Assembly (NCBI GenBank): GCA_036505615.1 | Contig: DASXTB010000302.1 | Location: 1-23,335 of the forward strand | DNA length: 23,335 nt | Reading direction: 5' to 3' | Source: DASXTB01 sp036505615 | GTDB lineage: Bacteria > Acidobacteriota > UBA6911 > JACQSX01 | Shown here: positions 1-7,342 of the stretch, one piece after another | Layout of the letters: each line of letters opens with the position of its first letter | Numbering within the stretch: position 1 is the first letter of the stretch | Made by a program: the position numbers and the translations under genes | Notes under the pieces: generated by a model | Databases searched by the model: none | What the model was told of the DNA's origin: nothing | What the model saw: only the letters and a program-made list of their open reading frames with translations

Positions 1-44
1 ACAATTTTTCACGCATTCTGACGCGCGCGGCTCGGACGTGTTGC

Positions 45-72
45 ACGGATCACGGACAACTGACAACGGACC
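45..72. repeat. degenerate 7-mer array (ACGGACA type)
   Basis: Four adjacent 7-base units are visible: ACGGATC, ACGGACA, ACTGACA and ACGGACC. They lie a few bases downstream of the stop codon of the minus-strand MFS gene. Three units of the same word occur in reverse complement at 6609-6629, next to the start codon of another MFS gene. The function is unknown. Confidence 0.6.
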
Positions 73-77
73 AACAG

Positions 78-1493
78 CTAGATCCTCTTCACAATCCCGG
101 CTTCCGTCGCCTCGTTGTTTCTGACCAGAATCAAAACTGACAGCATCGCAACGAGCGGAATCACGCTGGCCACCACCAGGATCGGCGCGAAAGAGTAACG
201 ATCCGCCACGGCCCCGATCAGATAAGTTGCGATGATCGTCCCAATACCAGCGCCGGTCCCTCCCATGCCGCTCACCGAAGCGACCGAGTGAGTTGGGAAA
301 ATGTCGGCAGGCAAATTCAGCACCATTGTCGAAAAAGCCGCGTAGGCAAGTGTGGATACCGCAAAGCACGCCACCAGCCAATAAAGCGAAGAGGTGAACA
401 CGGTCGGGATTAAGAGCGTCATTCCTATCCCGCAGATGATTACTACAGTTTTACGAGCCCACCCTACCGACCATCCCCGGTTGATCAGGTAGCTGGATAG
501 CCCGCCTCCAAAGAAGTTCCCTATGTCAGCCGCCAGGAATGGAACCCAGAATGCGAACAAGCTCTCCTCCATCTTGAATCCTTTTGACACCAAGTAGATG
601 GCAAACCAATCGGTAATGAAAAACCAAACCGGGTCGGTCAAGGTCTTTCCGATGATGTAGCCCCATGTCTGCGGAAGGGAGAGGAGTTTCTTGTAGCTTA
701 GTCTCTCCGAGGGAAGGAGTGGGAGAGCAGGGGAGCGGGAGAGTGGGGGGGTGGTGGATAAGTTTGGAGTTTCGAGTTTCGAGTTTCGAGTTTCGAATTT
801 CGCCGCTCCCCCGCTCTCCCCCTTCTTCGCTCCCTCGCTCTCCCGCTCTCCGACTGTCGCAGTCGCAGCGCGGTCGGCCAAAATGTAGTCGCGTTCCTCC
901 TTGGAAATGCGGGGATGATCCTCGGGTGAGTGATAGAGCAGGCGGAAAATCATTAGCCAGAGAAACCCTAATGTCCCGGTAATAATAAAAGCGGGACGCC
1001 AGCTGTTAAATTGGTGGTAAATCGAAAGCACCAGCAGTGGAGCCAAAGCGCCGCCAATAGATGAACCGCTGTCAAAGAGGGCCACAGCCCAACCGCTCTC
1101 GCGCCTTGGAAACCACTCCGACACGGCTTTCGTTGCGCCCGGCCAGTTGGCTGCCTCGCCACTGCCGAGGAAAAAGCGGAAAAAACAGAAGCTGCGCAAT
1201 CCGCCGGCTAGAGAGGTAAGCATCGCAACCAGGGAATAAAAAGCCACCGTGATGCTCAAACCGCGGCGGGTTCCAAGCCAATCCAGAAAGCGCCCTCCGG
1301 CCGACTGTCCTATGGCGTAAGCAATGCGGAAGGAGATCACAATCCAGCGGTAATCTTGATTATTCCAGTGATATTCCGTCTTCAGATAAGGCGCCAGCAC
1401 GCTCAGCGTCTGGCGATCGATGTAGTTGATGACCGTGGAAAGGAAGAGCAGTGCACCGATGTACCAGCGCAGGTGCTTTATGGTTTTTGGCAT
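78..1493 (-). CDS. MFS transporter, ACS/hexuronate-type, with repeat-derived loop insertion
   Basis: This is a 471-residue multi-spanning inner-membrane permease of the major facilitator superfamily. The first helix carries NYIDRQTLSVLAP, and the region around residues 110-150 carries GSGEAANWPGATKAVSEWFP followed by LFDSGSSIGGALAP. These resemble the anion:cation symporter group that includes hexuronate (ExuT-like) permeases, so a proton-driven sugar-acid or organic-anion substrate is likely but not proven. An AAGGA motif lies about 11 bases before the ATG. Residues about 214-261, in the central cytoplasmic loop between helices 6 and 7, are low-complexity (KFETRNSKLETPN, then proline/serine-rich). 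They are encoded by a short-period repeat at 711-852. Without them the protein would be about 424 residues, the usual family size. The amidohydrolase gene upstream on the same strand may be cotranscribed. Confidence 0.85.
   Translation of the reverse strand: MPKTIKHLRWYIGALLFLSTVINYIDRQTLSVLAPYLKTEYHWNNQDYRWIVISFRIAYAIGQSAGGRFLDWLGTRRGLSITVAFYSLVAMLTSLAGGLRSFCFFRFFLGSGEAANWPGATKAVSEWFPRRESGWAVALFDSGSSIGGALAPLLVLSIYHQFNSWRPAFIITGTLGFLWLMIFRLLYHSPEDHPRISKEERDYILADRAATATVGERESEGAKKGESGGAAKFETRNSKLETPNLSTTPPLSRSPALPLLPSERLSYKKLLSLPQTWGYIIGKTLTDPVWFFITDWFAIYLVSKGFKMEESLFAFWVPFLAADIGNFFGGGLSSYLINRGWSVGWARKTVVIICGIGMTLLIPTVFTSSLYWLVACFAVSTLAYAAFSTMVLNLPADIFPTHSVASVSGMGGTGAGIGTIIATYLIGAVADRYSFAPILVVASVIPLVAMLSVLILVRNNEATEAGIVKRI
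711..852. repeat. inverted 8-mer arms around a 7-mer core, inside an MFS gene
   Basis: The left arm (711-757) is G-rich with 8-base units such as GGGAGAGC, AGGGGAGC and GGGAGAGT. The core (760-801) has six 7-base units: AAGTTTG, four GAGTTTC and one GAATTTC. The right arm (803-852) is the reverse complement of the left-arm word (CTCCCCCGCTCTCCC type). The block is close to a multiple of three and keeps the host reading frame open. It is translated as a hydrophilic linker in the transporter's central loop. Confidence 0.8.
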
Positions 1494-1563
1494 ATCAGCA
1501 GGTCCTTTAGCACGTGAGAAAAAATCCGAGCCGCGAGCGAAGGTGTGAAAAATGCGTCCGATC

Positions 1564-1704
1564 GTACGGGCGGCCCTATGTGGCCGCCCGCCGCAATAGC
1601 TGACGGATTAGGTAAACAAATCGCACAGTTCCCGCGGATGGACTTCAGAGCTGAGAAAAATCCGCTGGATTCTGCAGCGGGCGACCACGCAGGGTCGCCC
1701 GTAC
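1564..1704. repeat. inverted pair of GC-rich hairpins between MFS and amidohydrolase genes
   Basis: The segment 1564-1595 contains a perfect 9-bp stem (CGGGCGGCC/GGCCGCCCG, 6-base loop). The segment 1673-1704 contains a similar one (CGGGCGACC/GGTCGCCCG, 6-base loop). By eye the two 32-base segments are reverse complements of each other at about 27 of 32 positions, separated by about 77 bases. This is REP/MITE-like architecture. It fills most of the 266-base gap between the two minus-strand genes and could also affect transcript stability or termination. Confidence 0.7.
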
Positions 1705-1759
1705 AGATTGAATCAATTTTTTCACACTTTCTGGTATTTTGCCGCCGGCAATGATTCCC

Positions 1760-2668
1760 TCACCCCCTCACCTTCACCCCCAGTATCTTCGCTATTGTCT
1801 CCCCGTAAATTTTCCGGCGGCTTGCTTCAGGAACAGAGCAGGCAGCCAGCATGGCTTCAAAGCCGGAGATCACATCCGGAAGATGCTCTGGAGGTTCATC
1901 CGTGCCGAAGACAAGTTTCTCGAACGCATAGACTGCGTGCGGCGAGCTGTGCTGGCTCGGTCCCTGCCACCACAAATGCTCCTTAAAGACGGCCAGATTC
2001 TTCTGTTTCTTCTGCAGAGACGAGCCGGTAAGGTCAAAATAGAGCTTTGGTCCCCAGCGCGCTGCTTCAGCCGCCTCATCGTACCAGGGATTACCGAAGT
2101 GAGCGCCCTGGATGTACAGATCGGGAAAAGCGCGCGTCAGGGTATCCAGATACCCGGGGCGCATCCGGGCCATCGATGTGTACTGCGGGGTATCGACATG
2201 AAAGGCGATGCCTGTGTGAAAGAGCGCCAGCAGCTTGCGCTCCTGTATTCTGGCGTACAAATGGAAATATTGCGGGTCATCCCAGTTGTGCCGGGGGCTG
2301 TGCATCTTGATTCCCTTAAATCCGGCGTCGGCAAACTTTTCTATTTCGGCCAGCGCGCCCGGCTCATCCACGTTGATCCGCCCATACGGGATCACCACGT
2401 CCGGATATTCCTCTGCCGCCTTCCTGACAGCCTCGAATCCGGACATGAATGTGTTTACACATGCCAGGGCATGGAGCGGACGATAGACCCCCACCAGCCG
2501 GTCGATGTACTTGGGGTCATCTTCGTAATGCTGATGAGAATCGATGACGAAACGGCGGGGAATAGCGGTAGTGGACTGAGCCGTGGTTTGGCGCATGGCG
2601 GCGGCTCCCGCAAATCCCGCACCGATGACCTTAATAAAGTTCCGGCGTGAATTGGATATATGGGACAT
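1760..2668 (-). CDS. Tat-exported amidohydrolase (amidohydrolase 2 family)
   Basis: This is a 302-residue TIM-barrel metal-dependent hydrolase of the amidohydrolase 2 type (PF04909-like). The first 30 residues form a twin-arginine signal (SRRNFIKVIGAGFAGAAA), so the protein is probably exported folded with its metal. Candidate metal or catalytic residues are DSHQHY (about residues 43-48), MHSPRH, LFHTG, GAHFG and the late aspartate in FGTDEPP. The N-terminal HxH, middle histidines and C-terminal Asp are the family layout. A good Shine-Dalgarno (GGGAGG) lies upstream of the ATG. The substrate cannot be read from sequence. Relatives include decarboxylases and lactonases acting on cyclic or aromatic acids, and the neighbouring sugar-acid-type permease would suit a lactone. 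The gene probably heads a transcript that continues into that permease. Confidence 0.85.
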   Translation of the reverse strand: MSHISNSRRNFIKVIGAGFAGAAAMRQTTAQSTTAIPRRFVIDSHQHYEDDPKYIDRLVGVYRPLHALACVNTFMSGFEAVRKAAEEYPDVVIPYGRINVDEPGALAEIEKFADAGFKGIKMHSPRHNWDDPQYFHLYARIQERKLLALFHTGIAFHVDTPQYTSMARMRPGYLDTLTRAFPDLYIQGAHFGNPWYDEAAEAARWGPKLYFDLTGSSLQKKQKNLAVFKEHLWWQGPSQHSSPHAVYAFEKLVFGTDEPPEHLPDVISGFEAMLAACSVPEASRRKIYGETIAKILGVKVRG

Positions 2669-2689
2669 GTTTTCCCTCCCGGGTGACTA

Positions 2690-2878
2690 ACAGGATGCCG
2701 AAAAACTCACCGCGAAGGCGCGAAGACCGCGAAGCAAACTAATGAAATTATCGATTCGATATCCGTCAGTCATTGGTAAATGGAGCGCCGTGTGTTACTA
2801 AGGCAACACCAGAGTCGAGGCCAACATACATTCTTCGCGTCCTTCGCGCCTTCGCGGTGATTTTTTCAGCATCCTGCT
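2690..2878. repeat. inverted repeat with CGCGAAGG arms
   Basis: The left arm (2690-2736) reads CAGGATGCCGAAAAACTCAC then CGCGAAGGCGCGAAG. The right arm (2831-2878) is its near-exact reverse complement (TTCGCGTCCTTCGCGCCTTC then GCGGTGATTTTTTCAGCATC). The spacer is about 95 bases. The element occupies the 340-base gap between two divergently transcribed genes (2668 on minus and 3009 on plus). A degenerate single arm recurs near 9527-9555. I see no gene in 2669-3008, and no promoter I would defend. Confidence 0.75.
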
Positions 2879-3008
2879 AATGATGTGTGCAATCCTAACC
2901 CTCGCTCGCAGAATCCTCAACGCAGAAAGATCCTCAGCCTATTGTGTTTGGTTTTCAAGAGCGGTTTAATACCGTGCTGAACCCAAGAACCTGAGAGCAA
3001 AAAACTCC

Positions 3009-5231
3009 ATGTTTTTTCCGCCACCTACGCGACGGGCCTTTCCTATCGTGCGATCCACACTACTTGTGGCGGCCCTCGCATTGGCCGGCTGCCGTGAAGC
3101 CCCCGCGTCTCTGCCCAAGTCGGGCGCATCGTCCAAAGTTGCAATCAGCTTGAATAAGGGGGGTCCGCTTGTTGTAAACACAACAACGGCGGAGTTTGAC
3201 ATATTCCCGTCGGGCTATGTGGAAGCCTGGCTTCTAAAAGACGGGAAAAAAATCACGCTCGATGAGCCGGGGTCCGCCGTTCCAGGGGATAGAATCGTGG
3301 TCGCCGGCAAGGAGGTTGAAGATTTCATCCTCGATTTCAACCAGGTGAAGTCCTCCACTGCCAGAGGCAAGATTGGAAACAGGGGGAAGCGAATCGAGAT
3401 AAGGGGCTTTTCGAGAACACTCCCGCAGATTGAGAAGGGTATTGCCGTCGAGGTTTATGACGCTTTCCCCGGCATTGCATTCACCACGGTAAGCTACAAA
3501 AACAGAGGCTCCACGGAATTGAGACTGGACGACGTGTCAACGCAGCGCCATCGGCTCAACGCGTCTCTGGTGGATCGCGCAGCTCAGCCCTATCAGCTCT
3601 GGTCCTTCCAGGGAGGCAGTAACAAGTGGGGGAAGGACGATGTCTTGCCCCTGACCAGGGATTTTTCGCAGTTGAATCTTATGGGCGCCCAGATGGCTAA
3701 TGGCCATGGTGGCGGAATTCCGCTGGTTGCCTTCTGGACAGCCTCTGTCGGCGAAGCCATTGGCCATGCCGAGACGCTGCCACTCGTTCTCTCCTTACCG
3801 GTCAGCGTGAAAAGCGACAGCCGGATTCATGTATCGCTGAACGAAGGGCTAAAAGAGACCTTGAAGCCGGGCAACATAGTCTCGACTCCACGTACTTTTG
3901 TCGCTGTTTACTCGGGGGATTTTTACGAACCGCTACACTTGTACTCCGCGCTTTTGCAGCGCGAAGGCTGGTCGCTCCCCAAACCGTCCGATCAATCCTA
4001 TAACGCCAGCTGGTGCGGCTGGGGCTATGAATTCGATGTGACACCCGCGCAGATGCTTGGCACGATTCCCAAGCTGAAGGACCTCAACATCAAGTGGGCG
4101 ACGCTCGACGACCGCTGGTTTGAAACTTACGGCGATTGGAATCCGCGTCGCGATACTTTTCCCGGCGACGCCATTAAGAGAATGGTCTACGGTTTTCACA
4201 GCCAGGGAATCCTGGTGCAAATCTGGTGGCTGCCTCTTGGCGTGGAAGACGGCCCTGGCAGATATTCATCTCACACGTACAGGCTGTCGAAAGTAGTGCA
4301 GCAGCATCCAGATTGGCTGATCCTCGACCGCGACGGGAAGCACGCCAGGATCGCCCGCAAGCTCGCAGTGCTTTGCCCCGCGCTCCCCGAGGTGCAAGAG
4401 TATTACAAGAAACTGACTGAAAGATTTATCGAAGAATGGGGCTTTGATGGCCACAAACTTGATAATGTCTTCACCGTTCCGGCGTGCTACAACCCGCTCC
4501 ATCATCACAAGTCCCCGCAGGATTCCATCAACTCGATGGGCGCCGTCTATAAAGTTATTTTCCAGACGACGCGCGCGCATAAGCCGGAGAGCGTCACTCA
4601 AATCTGCTCTTGTGGCACCACTCCCAATTTTGCCTGGCTCCCTTTCATGGATCAGGCGGTCACCGCCGATCCGGTGGGATCGGTGCAGGTCCGCAGGCGC
4701 ATCAAAATGTACAAAGCCCTGTTGGGCCCGGAAGCCGCCGTCTATGGCGATCACGTGGAATTGACGGAAATCCGCAATGAAGCCGGGAGAGAGATCGACT
4801 TGGGAAGAGACTTTGCGTCAACAGTAGGTGCGGGCGGGGTTGTAGGAACCAAATTTGTTTGGCCAAATCCGGGCCCGAAGTTTGAGCATGTCCTGCTCAC
4901 TCAGGAGAAGGAAGCCTGGTGGAAGAAGTGGATGAACATCTATAATTCGAAACGACTTTCCAAAGGAAGATTTCTTAACCTGTACGTCACCGGCTACGAT
5001 GTCCCAGAGGGCTATGCCATCGAGAAGGACGGAAAAATGTATTATGCATTTTTTGCTTCCAGCTCGACACCGCGATGGAAAGGGTCACTGGAACTGCGAG
5101 GCCTCAGGCCCGGCAAGTATCACGTCGTAGATTACGAAAATGGCGGAAGTCTGGGAACGGTCGAAGGCTCCGATGCCAGACTGGACGCTGAATTCAACCA
5201 CCACCTGCTGCTTGAGGTGAGCCGCAGGTAA
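3009..5231 (+). CDS. exported lipoprotein glycoside hydrolase, alpha-galactosidase-like (GH36/GH27 clan)
   Basis: This is a 740-residue secreted enzyme. Residues 1-28 form a lipoprotein signal with lipobox LALAGC, so Cys28 should be lipidated. Residues about 40-310 look like the beta-rich N-terminal domain common in this clan. The catalytic barrel follows, with WCGWGYEFDV (about residue 336 on), then LDDRWFETYGDWNPRRDTFP, which matches the DDGW...GDW...FP pattern of GH36. FDGHKLDNVF carries the likely nucleophile Asp485 in a KxD context. TADPVG carries Asp554, a candidate acid/base. A small beta domain ends the protein. The expected role is hydrolysis of alpha-galactosides or related alpha-glycosides outside the cytoplasm, feeding nearby MFS permeases. 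Exact specificity is unknown. It is convergent with the next gene. Confidence 0.75.
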   Translation: MFFPPPTRRAFPIVRSTLLVAALALAGCREAPASLPKSGASSKVAISLNKGGPLVVNTTTAEFDIFPSGYVEAWLLKDGKKITLDEPGSAVPGDRIVVAGKEVEDFILDFNQVKSSTARGKIGNRGKRIEIRGFSRTLPQIEKGIAVEVYDAFPGIAFTTVSYKNRGSTELRLDDVSTQRHRLNASLVDRAAQPYQLWSFQGGSNKWGKDDVLPLTRDFSQLNLMGAQMANGHGGGIPLVAFWTASVGEAIGHAETLPLVLSLPVSVKSDSRIHVSLNEGLKETLKPGNIVSTPRTFVAVYSGDFYEPLHLYSALLQREGWSLPKPSDQSYNASWCGWGYEFDVTPAQMLGTIPKLKDLNIKWATLDDRWFETYGDWNPRRDTFPGDAIKRMVYGFHSQGILVQIWWLPLGVEDGPGRYSSHTYRLSKVVQQHPDWLILDRDGKHARIARKLAVLCPALPEVQEYYKKLTERFIEEWGFDGHKLDNVFTVPACYNPLHHHKSPQDSINSMGAVYKVIFQTTRAHKPESVTQICSCGTTPNFAWLPFMDQAVTADPVGSVQVRRRIKMYKALLGPEAAVYGDHVELTEIRNEAGREIDLGRDFASTVGAGGVVGTKFVWPNPGPKFEHVLLTQEKEAWWKKWMNIYNSKRLSKGRFLNLYVTGYDVPEGYAIEKDGKMYYAFFASSSTPRWKGSLELRGLRPGKYHVVDYENGGSLGTVEGSDARLDAEFNHHLLLEVSRR

Positions 5232-5251
5232 GCGGGAGTAGCTCTCCCGCT
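5231..5251. terminator. possible bidirectional terminator hairpin
   Basis: A perfect 8-bp stem (AGCGGGAG/CTCCCGCT) with a 5-base loop starts at the stop codon of the plus-strand hydrolase, 16 bases before the end of the convergent minus-strand MFS gene. There is no real T-run, so termination is uncertain. The stem also resembles the GGGAGAGC word at 711-852. Confidence 0.4.
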
Positions 5252-5266
5252 CCCCCCTCATGCTCT

Positions 5267-6604
5267 TTAGCCGTCGGCACTAGAGGCTTCCCGCATCCAG
5301 CGTTGGAGCTTCTCTGAGTCCTTTACCACGGTACGCGAGCCGGCAAACAGCACCAGCGTAAGAAGAGCGCCAAGGACCGGAACAAGATACATCGCCCAGT
5401 GCAGTCCTTGGGCGCGAAAAGGTTCCAGCGAATGCTGCGTCAGTTCAGCTATTCCTGCCGCTCGGGCCGCGCGCTTTGTGAAAAAATCACTCACCATTCC
5501 GGTTCCCAGAGGGCCCATCGATGCTCCCAGCACGTACATGCCGAAGAAGTAAATGGCCATGGCCGTGCCGCGCAACGAAGGCTCGATAATGTCCAGGATG
5601 GCCGGATAAACCGTCGAGTAATAAGTGTACATGAGCGTGCAGGCCAGCAACATGAGCGCGCCAAAAGTTATGACGTCTTCACTCGGCCTTCCCAAGGCCA
5701 GCAGTATCAGCGGAATCGACCCGAACAGTGAAACAGTTCCGAAAAGCAGCCGTCCATTTGCTCGCCGTTCCACCATCAGATCACTTGCCGAACCTCCGAG
5801 CAGCAGGCCGGCAGTCCCTGCGACGCCAAAGATAGCCATCGAGATGAAGTTGGAGTCGCGGATATCGACATGGTGAAAACGCATCAGCAAGGGCGTCAGA
5901 AACGAGCTGAGAGCATACATATTGAAGTTATGCAGCACGCCTGAGAGGATCAACCACCACATCGTGGGCAAGGAAAGCACCAGTAGATAAGGAGACCCCT
6001 CACGCCTGGTCCGCCCGACGTCGCGCGCTTCAACCGCGCCACGTGGCGGCTCCTTTATGAAAAGCACTGCCGCCGAACAAAGCAGTCCGGGAACGCCGGC
6101 AAAATAGAATGCAGCACGCCATCCATATGCGTGCGCTATCGTGCCGCTCACTCCATAGCTCAGCGCCAGGCCGACGGGAAGACCAAGCATAAAGAAGGAA
6201 AGCGCCTTGCCACGCCTGCTTGCCGGAACCAGGTCACCGATCAATGATGTCGCCGCCGGGGCGCAGGTTGCCTCTCCTACTCCTACACCCAGACGAGCGC
6301 CAAAAAGCTGCCAGAAGTTTCTGGCCAGACCCGATGCGGCAGTAAGAAGACTCCAGGCCAAGACACCGGCAGAAAGAATTCGCGTCCGTTTCGCCCTGTC
6401 CGTCAAACGGCCCAAAGGTACGCCTGCGGCGGCGTAAAGCAGAGTGAAAGCCGTGCCCAGCGCTCCCATCGCGCTGTCGCTCAGCCCCCATTCTCTGCGG
6501 ATCGGCTCGGTGACGGCGCCCAGAATTTGCCGGTCGAAGAAATTCAGCAGGTTGATGGCGAACAGAATACTGAGCGCATAGACGGTTCTTCGTTGGTCGA
6601 TCAT
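5267..6604 (-). CDS. MFS transporter, spinster-like
   Basis: This is a 445-residue inner-membrane permease with about 12 predicted hydrophobic segments. The first helix carries INLLNFFDRQILGAV, and the loop after helix 2 has the MFS signature GRLTDRAKR. GVGEATCAPAATSLIGDLVP (about residues 110-130) is typical of the spinster-type (Spns) MFS group that is widespread in bacteria, with unassigned lipid, sugar or organic-acid substrates. The ATG at 6604 has no recognisable Shine-Dalgarno. The bases just upstream (6609-6629) are a 7-mer repeat array instead. The gene is convergent with the hydrolase and downstream of the MaoC/SDR genes on the same strand, separated by 273 bases that hold repeats. 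Confidence 0.82.
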   Translation of the reverse strand: MIDQRRTVYALSILFAINLLNFFDRQILGAVTEPIRREWGLSDSAMGALGTAFTLLYAAAGVPLGRLTDRAKRTRILSAGVLAWSLLTAASGLARNFWQLFGARLGVGVGEATCAPAATSLIGDLVPASRRGKALSFFMLGLPVGLALSYGVSGTIAHAYGWRAAFYFAGVPGLLCSAAVLFIKEPPRGAVEARDVGRTRREGSPYLLVLSLPTMWWLILSGVLHNFNMYALSSFLTPLLMRFHHVDIRDSNFISMAIFGVAGTAGLLLGGSASDLMVERRANGRLLFGTVSLFGSIPLILLALGRPSEDVITFGALMLLACTLMYTYYSTVYPAILDIIEPSLRGTAMAIYFFGMYVLGASMGPLGTGMVSDFFTKRAARAAGIAELTQHSLEPFRAQGLHWAMYLVPVLGALLTLVLFAGSRTVVKDSEKLQRWMREASSADG

Positions 6605-6608
6605 TGAG

Positions 6609-6629
6609 TGTCAGTCGTCCGTGGTCGGT
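6609..6629. repeat. 7-mer array against an MFS start codon
   Basis: Read on the minus strand, the units are ACCGACC, ACGGACG and ACTGACA, the same word as at 45-72. They end about 4 bases before the ATG of the minus-strand MFS gene and occupy the place where a ribosome binding site would lie. Confidence 0.55.
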
Positions 6630-6685
6630 TGGAAAGCGCAGAGATGGCGCAGCACGGCAAAGCCGCAACCCAATAAAAGCCGATC

Positions 6686-6806
6686 ACGACCACGTTCACG
6701 TTCACGAGCACGTCCACGCCTACGCGGACGAAAAAACACAATCGCTCACGATTCGATTGGCCTTAGTCGTGGACGTTGACGTGATCGTGAACGTGAACGT
6801 GGTCGG
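6686..6806. repeat. inverted array of a 6-base word (CACGTT)
   Basis: The left arm 6686-6724 is built of CACGNN units (CACGTT, CACGTT, CACGAG, CACGTC, CACGCC). The right arm 6768-6806 is its reverse complement at about 34 of 39 positions by eye. The spacer is about 43 bases. The array lies in the 273-base space between the MaoC-like gene and the MFS gene on the same strand. The rest of 6605-6877 shows no convincing gene; apparent reading frames through it are only translations of the repeat. Confidence 0.75.
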
Positions 6807-6877
6807 CTGTTCAGCGCCAAATTTGAGGGTACCTCAAATTTTGTCGAAAGCTCAAAACACCACCACCACGGCGGGAA

Positions 6878-7339
6878 TCACTGATAGTACCGCGCCAGCC
6901 ATTCAGCCACGCAGCAAGGCCGGTCGCTGCCATCGCGCTCTACACTTACATTCCATGTCGCCTGTACGCCTCTCGGAATCTTATCCAGTGAAGCCAGCAC
7001 AAACCGCCCCCGCACTCGTGCACCCGCATGTACAGGCGCCGTGAAACGGACCCGATTCAGGCCGTAGTTGATTGCCATCCGTACGCCATCGATGGCTATG
7101 GCCGTTTTGCTCAACAGGGGAAGCAGAGAGAGCGTCAGGAAGCCATGCGCTATCGTTGTTCCGTAAGGCGATTCACGCGCCGCACGGTCAGGTTCAACAT
7201 GGATCCACTGGACATCATGCGTGGTATGAGCAAACTGAGTGATCAGCTCCTGGGTGACTTCGAACCAATCGCTGAGGCCAACTTCCTGCCCGATGTGCTC
7301 GCTCAGTTTGGAAATACCTTCGATTTGTCTAATCGGCAT
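6878..7339 (-). CDS. MaoC-like hot-dog hydratase
   Basis: This is a 153-residue single hot-dog-fold protein, matching the size of short MaoC-type (R)-specific enoyl-CoA hydratases. The hydratase motif is visible as THDVQWIHVEPDRA, with Asp42 and His47 in the D-x4-H arrangement. It is followed by SPYGTTIAHGFLTLSLLPLL, the strongly conserved segment that lines the active site. It should add water to a trans-2-enoyl-CoA or carry out a related dehydration in the cytoplasm. Only 3 bases separate it from the upstream dehydrogenase gene, so the two are almost certainly cotranscribed. A hydratase beside two SDR enzymes fits a fatty-acid, side-chain or 3-hydroxyacyl-CoA pathway. The particular substrate is inferred, not seen. 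Confidence 0.88.
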   Translation of the reverse strand: MPIRQIEGISKLSEHIGQEVGLSDWFEVTQELITQFAHTTHDVQWIHVEPDRAARESPYGTTIAHGFLTLSLLPLLSKTAIAIDGVRMAINYGLNRVRFTAPVHAGARVRGRFVLASLDKIPRGVQATWNVSVERDGSDRPCCVAEWLARYYQ

Positions 7340-7342
7340 TGC

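Noticed and set aside
45..801. CRISPR array, because of regular repeats
   Set aside because: Repeats are 6-8 bases with no unique spacers, and no cas genes are present anywhere in the window.
6604..7044. Plus-strand open frame with DHDHVHVHEHVH and VDVDVIVNVNVV
   Set aside because: The pattern is the translated hexamer array and its inverse, and it runs antisense into the MaoC gene.
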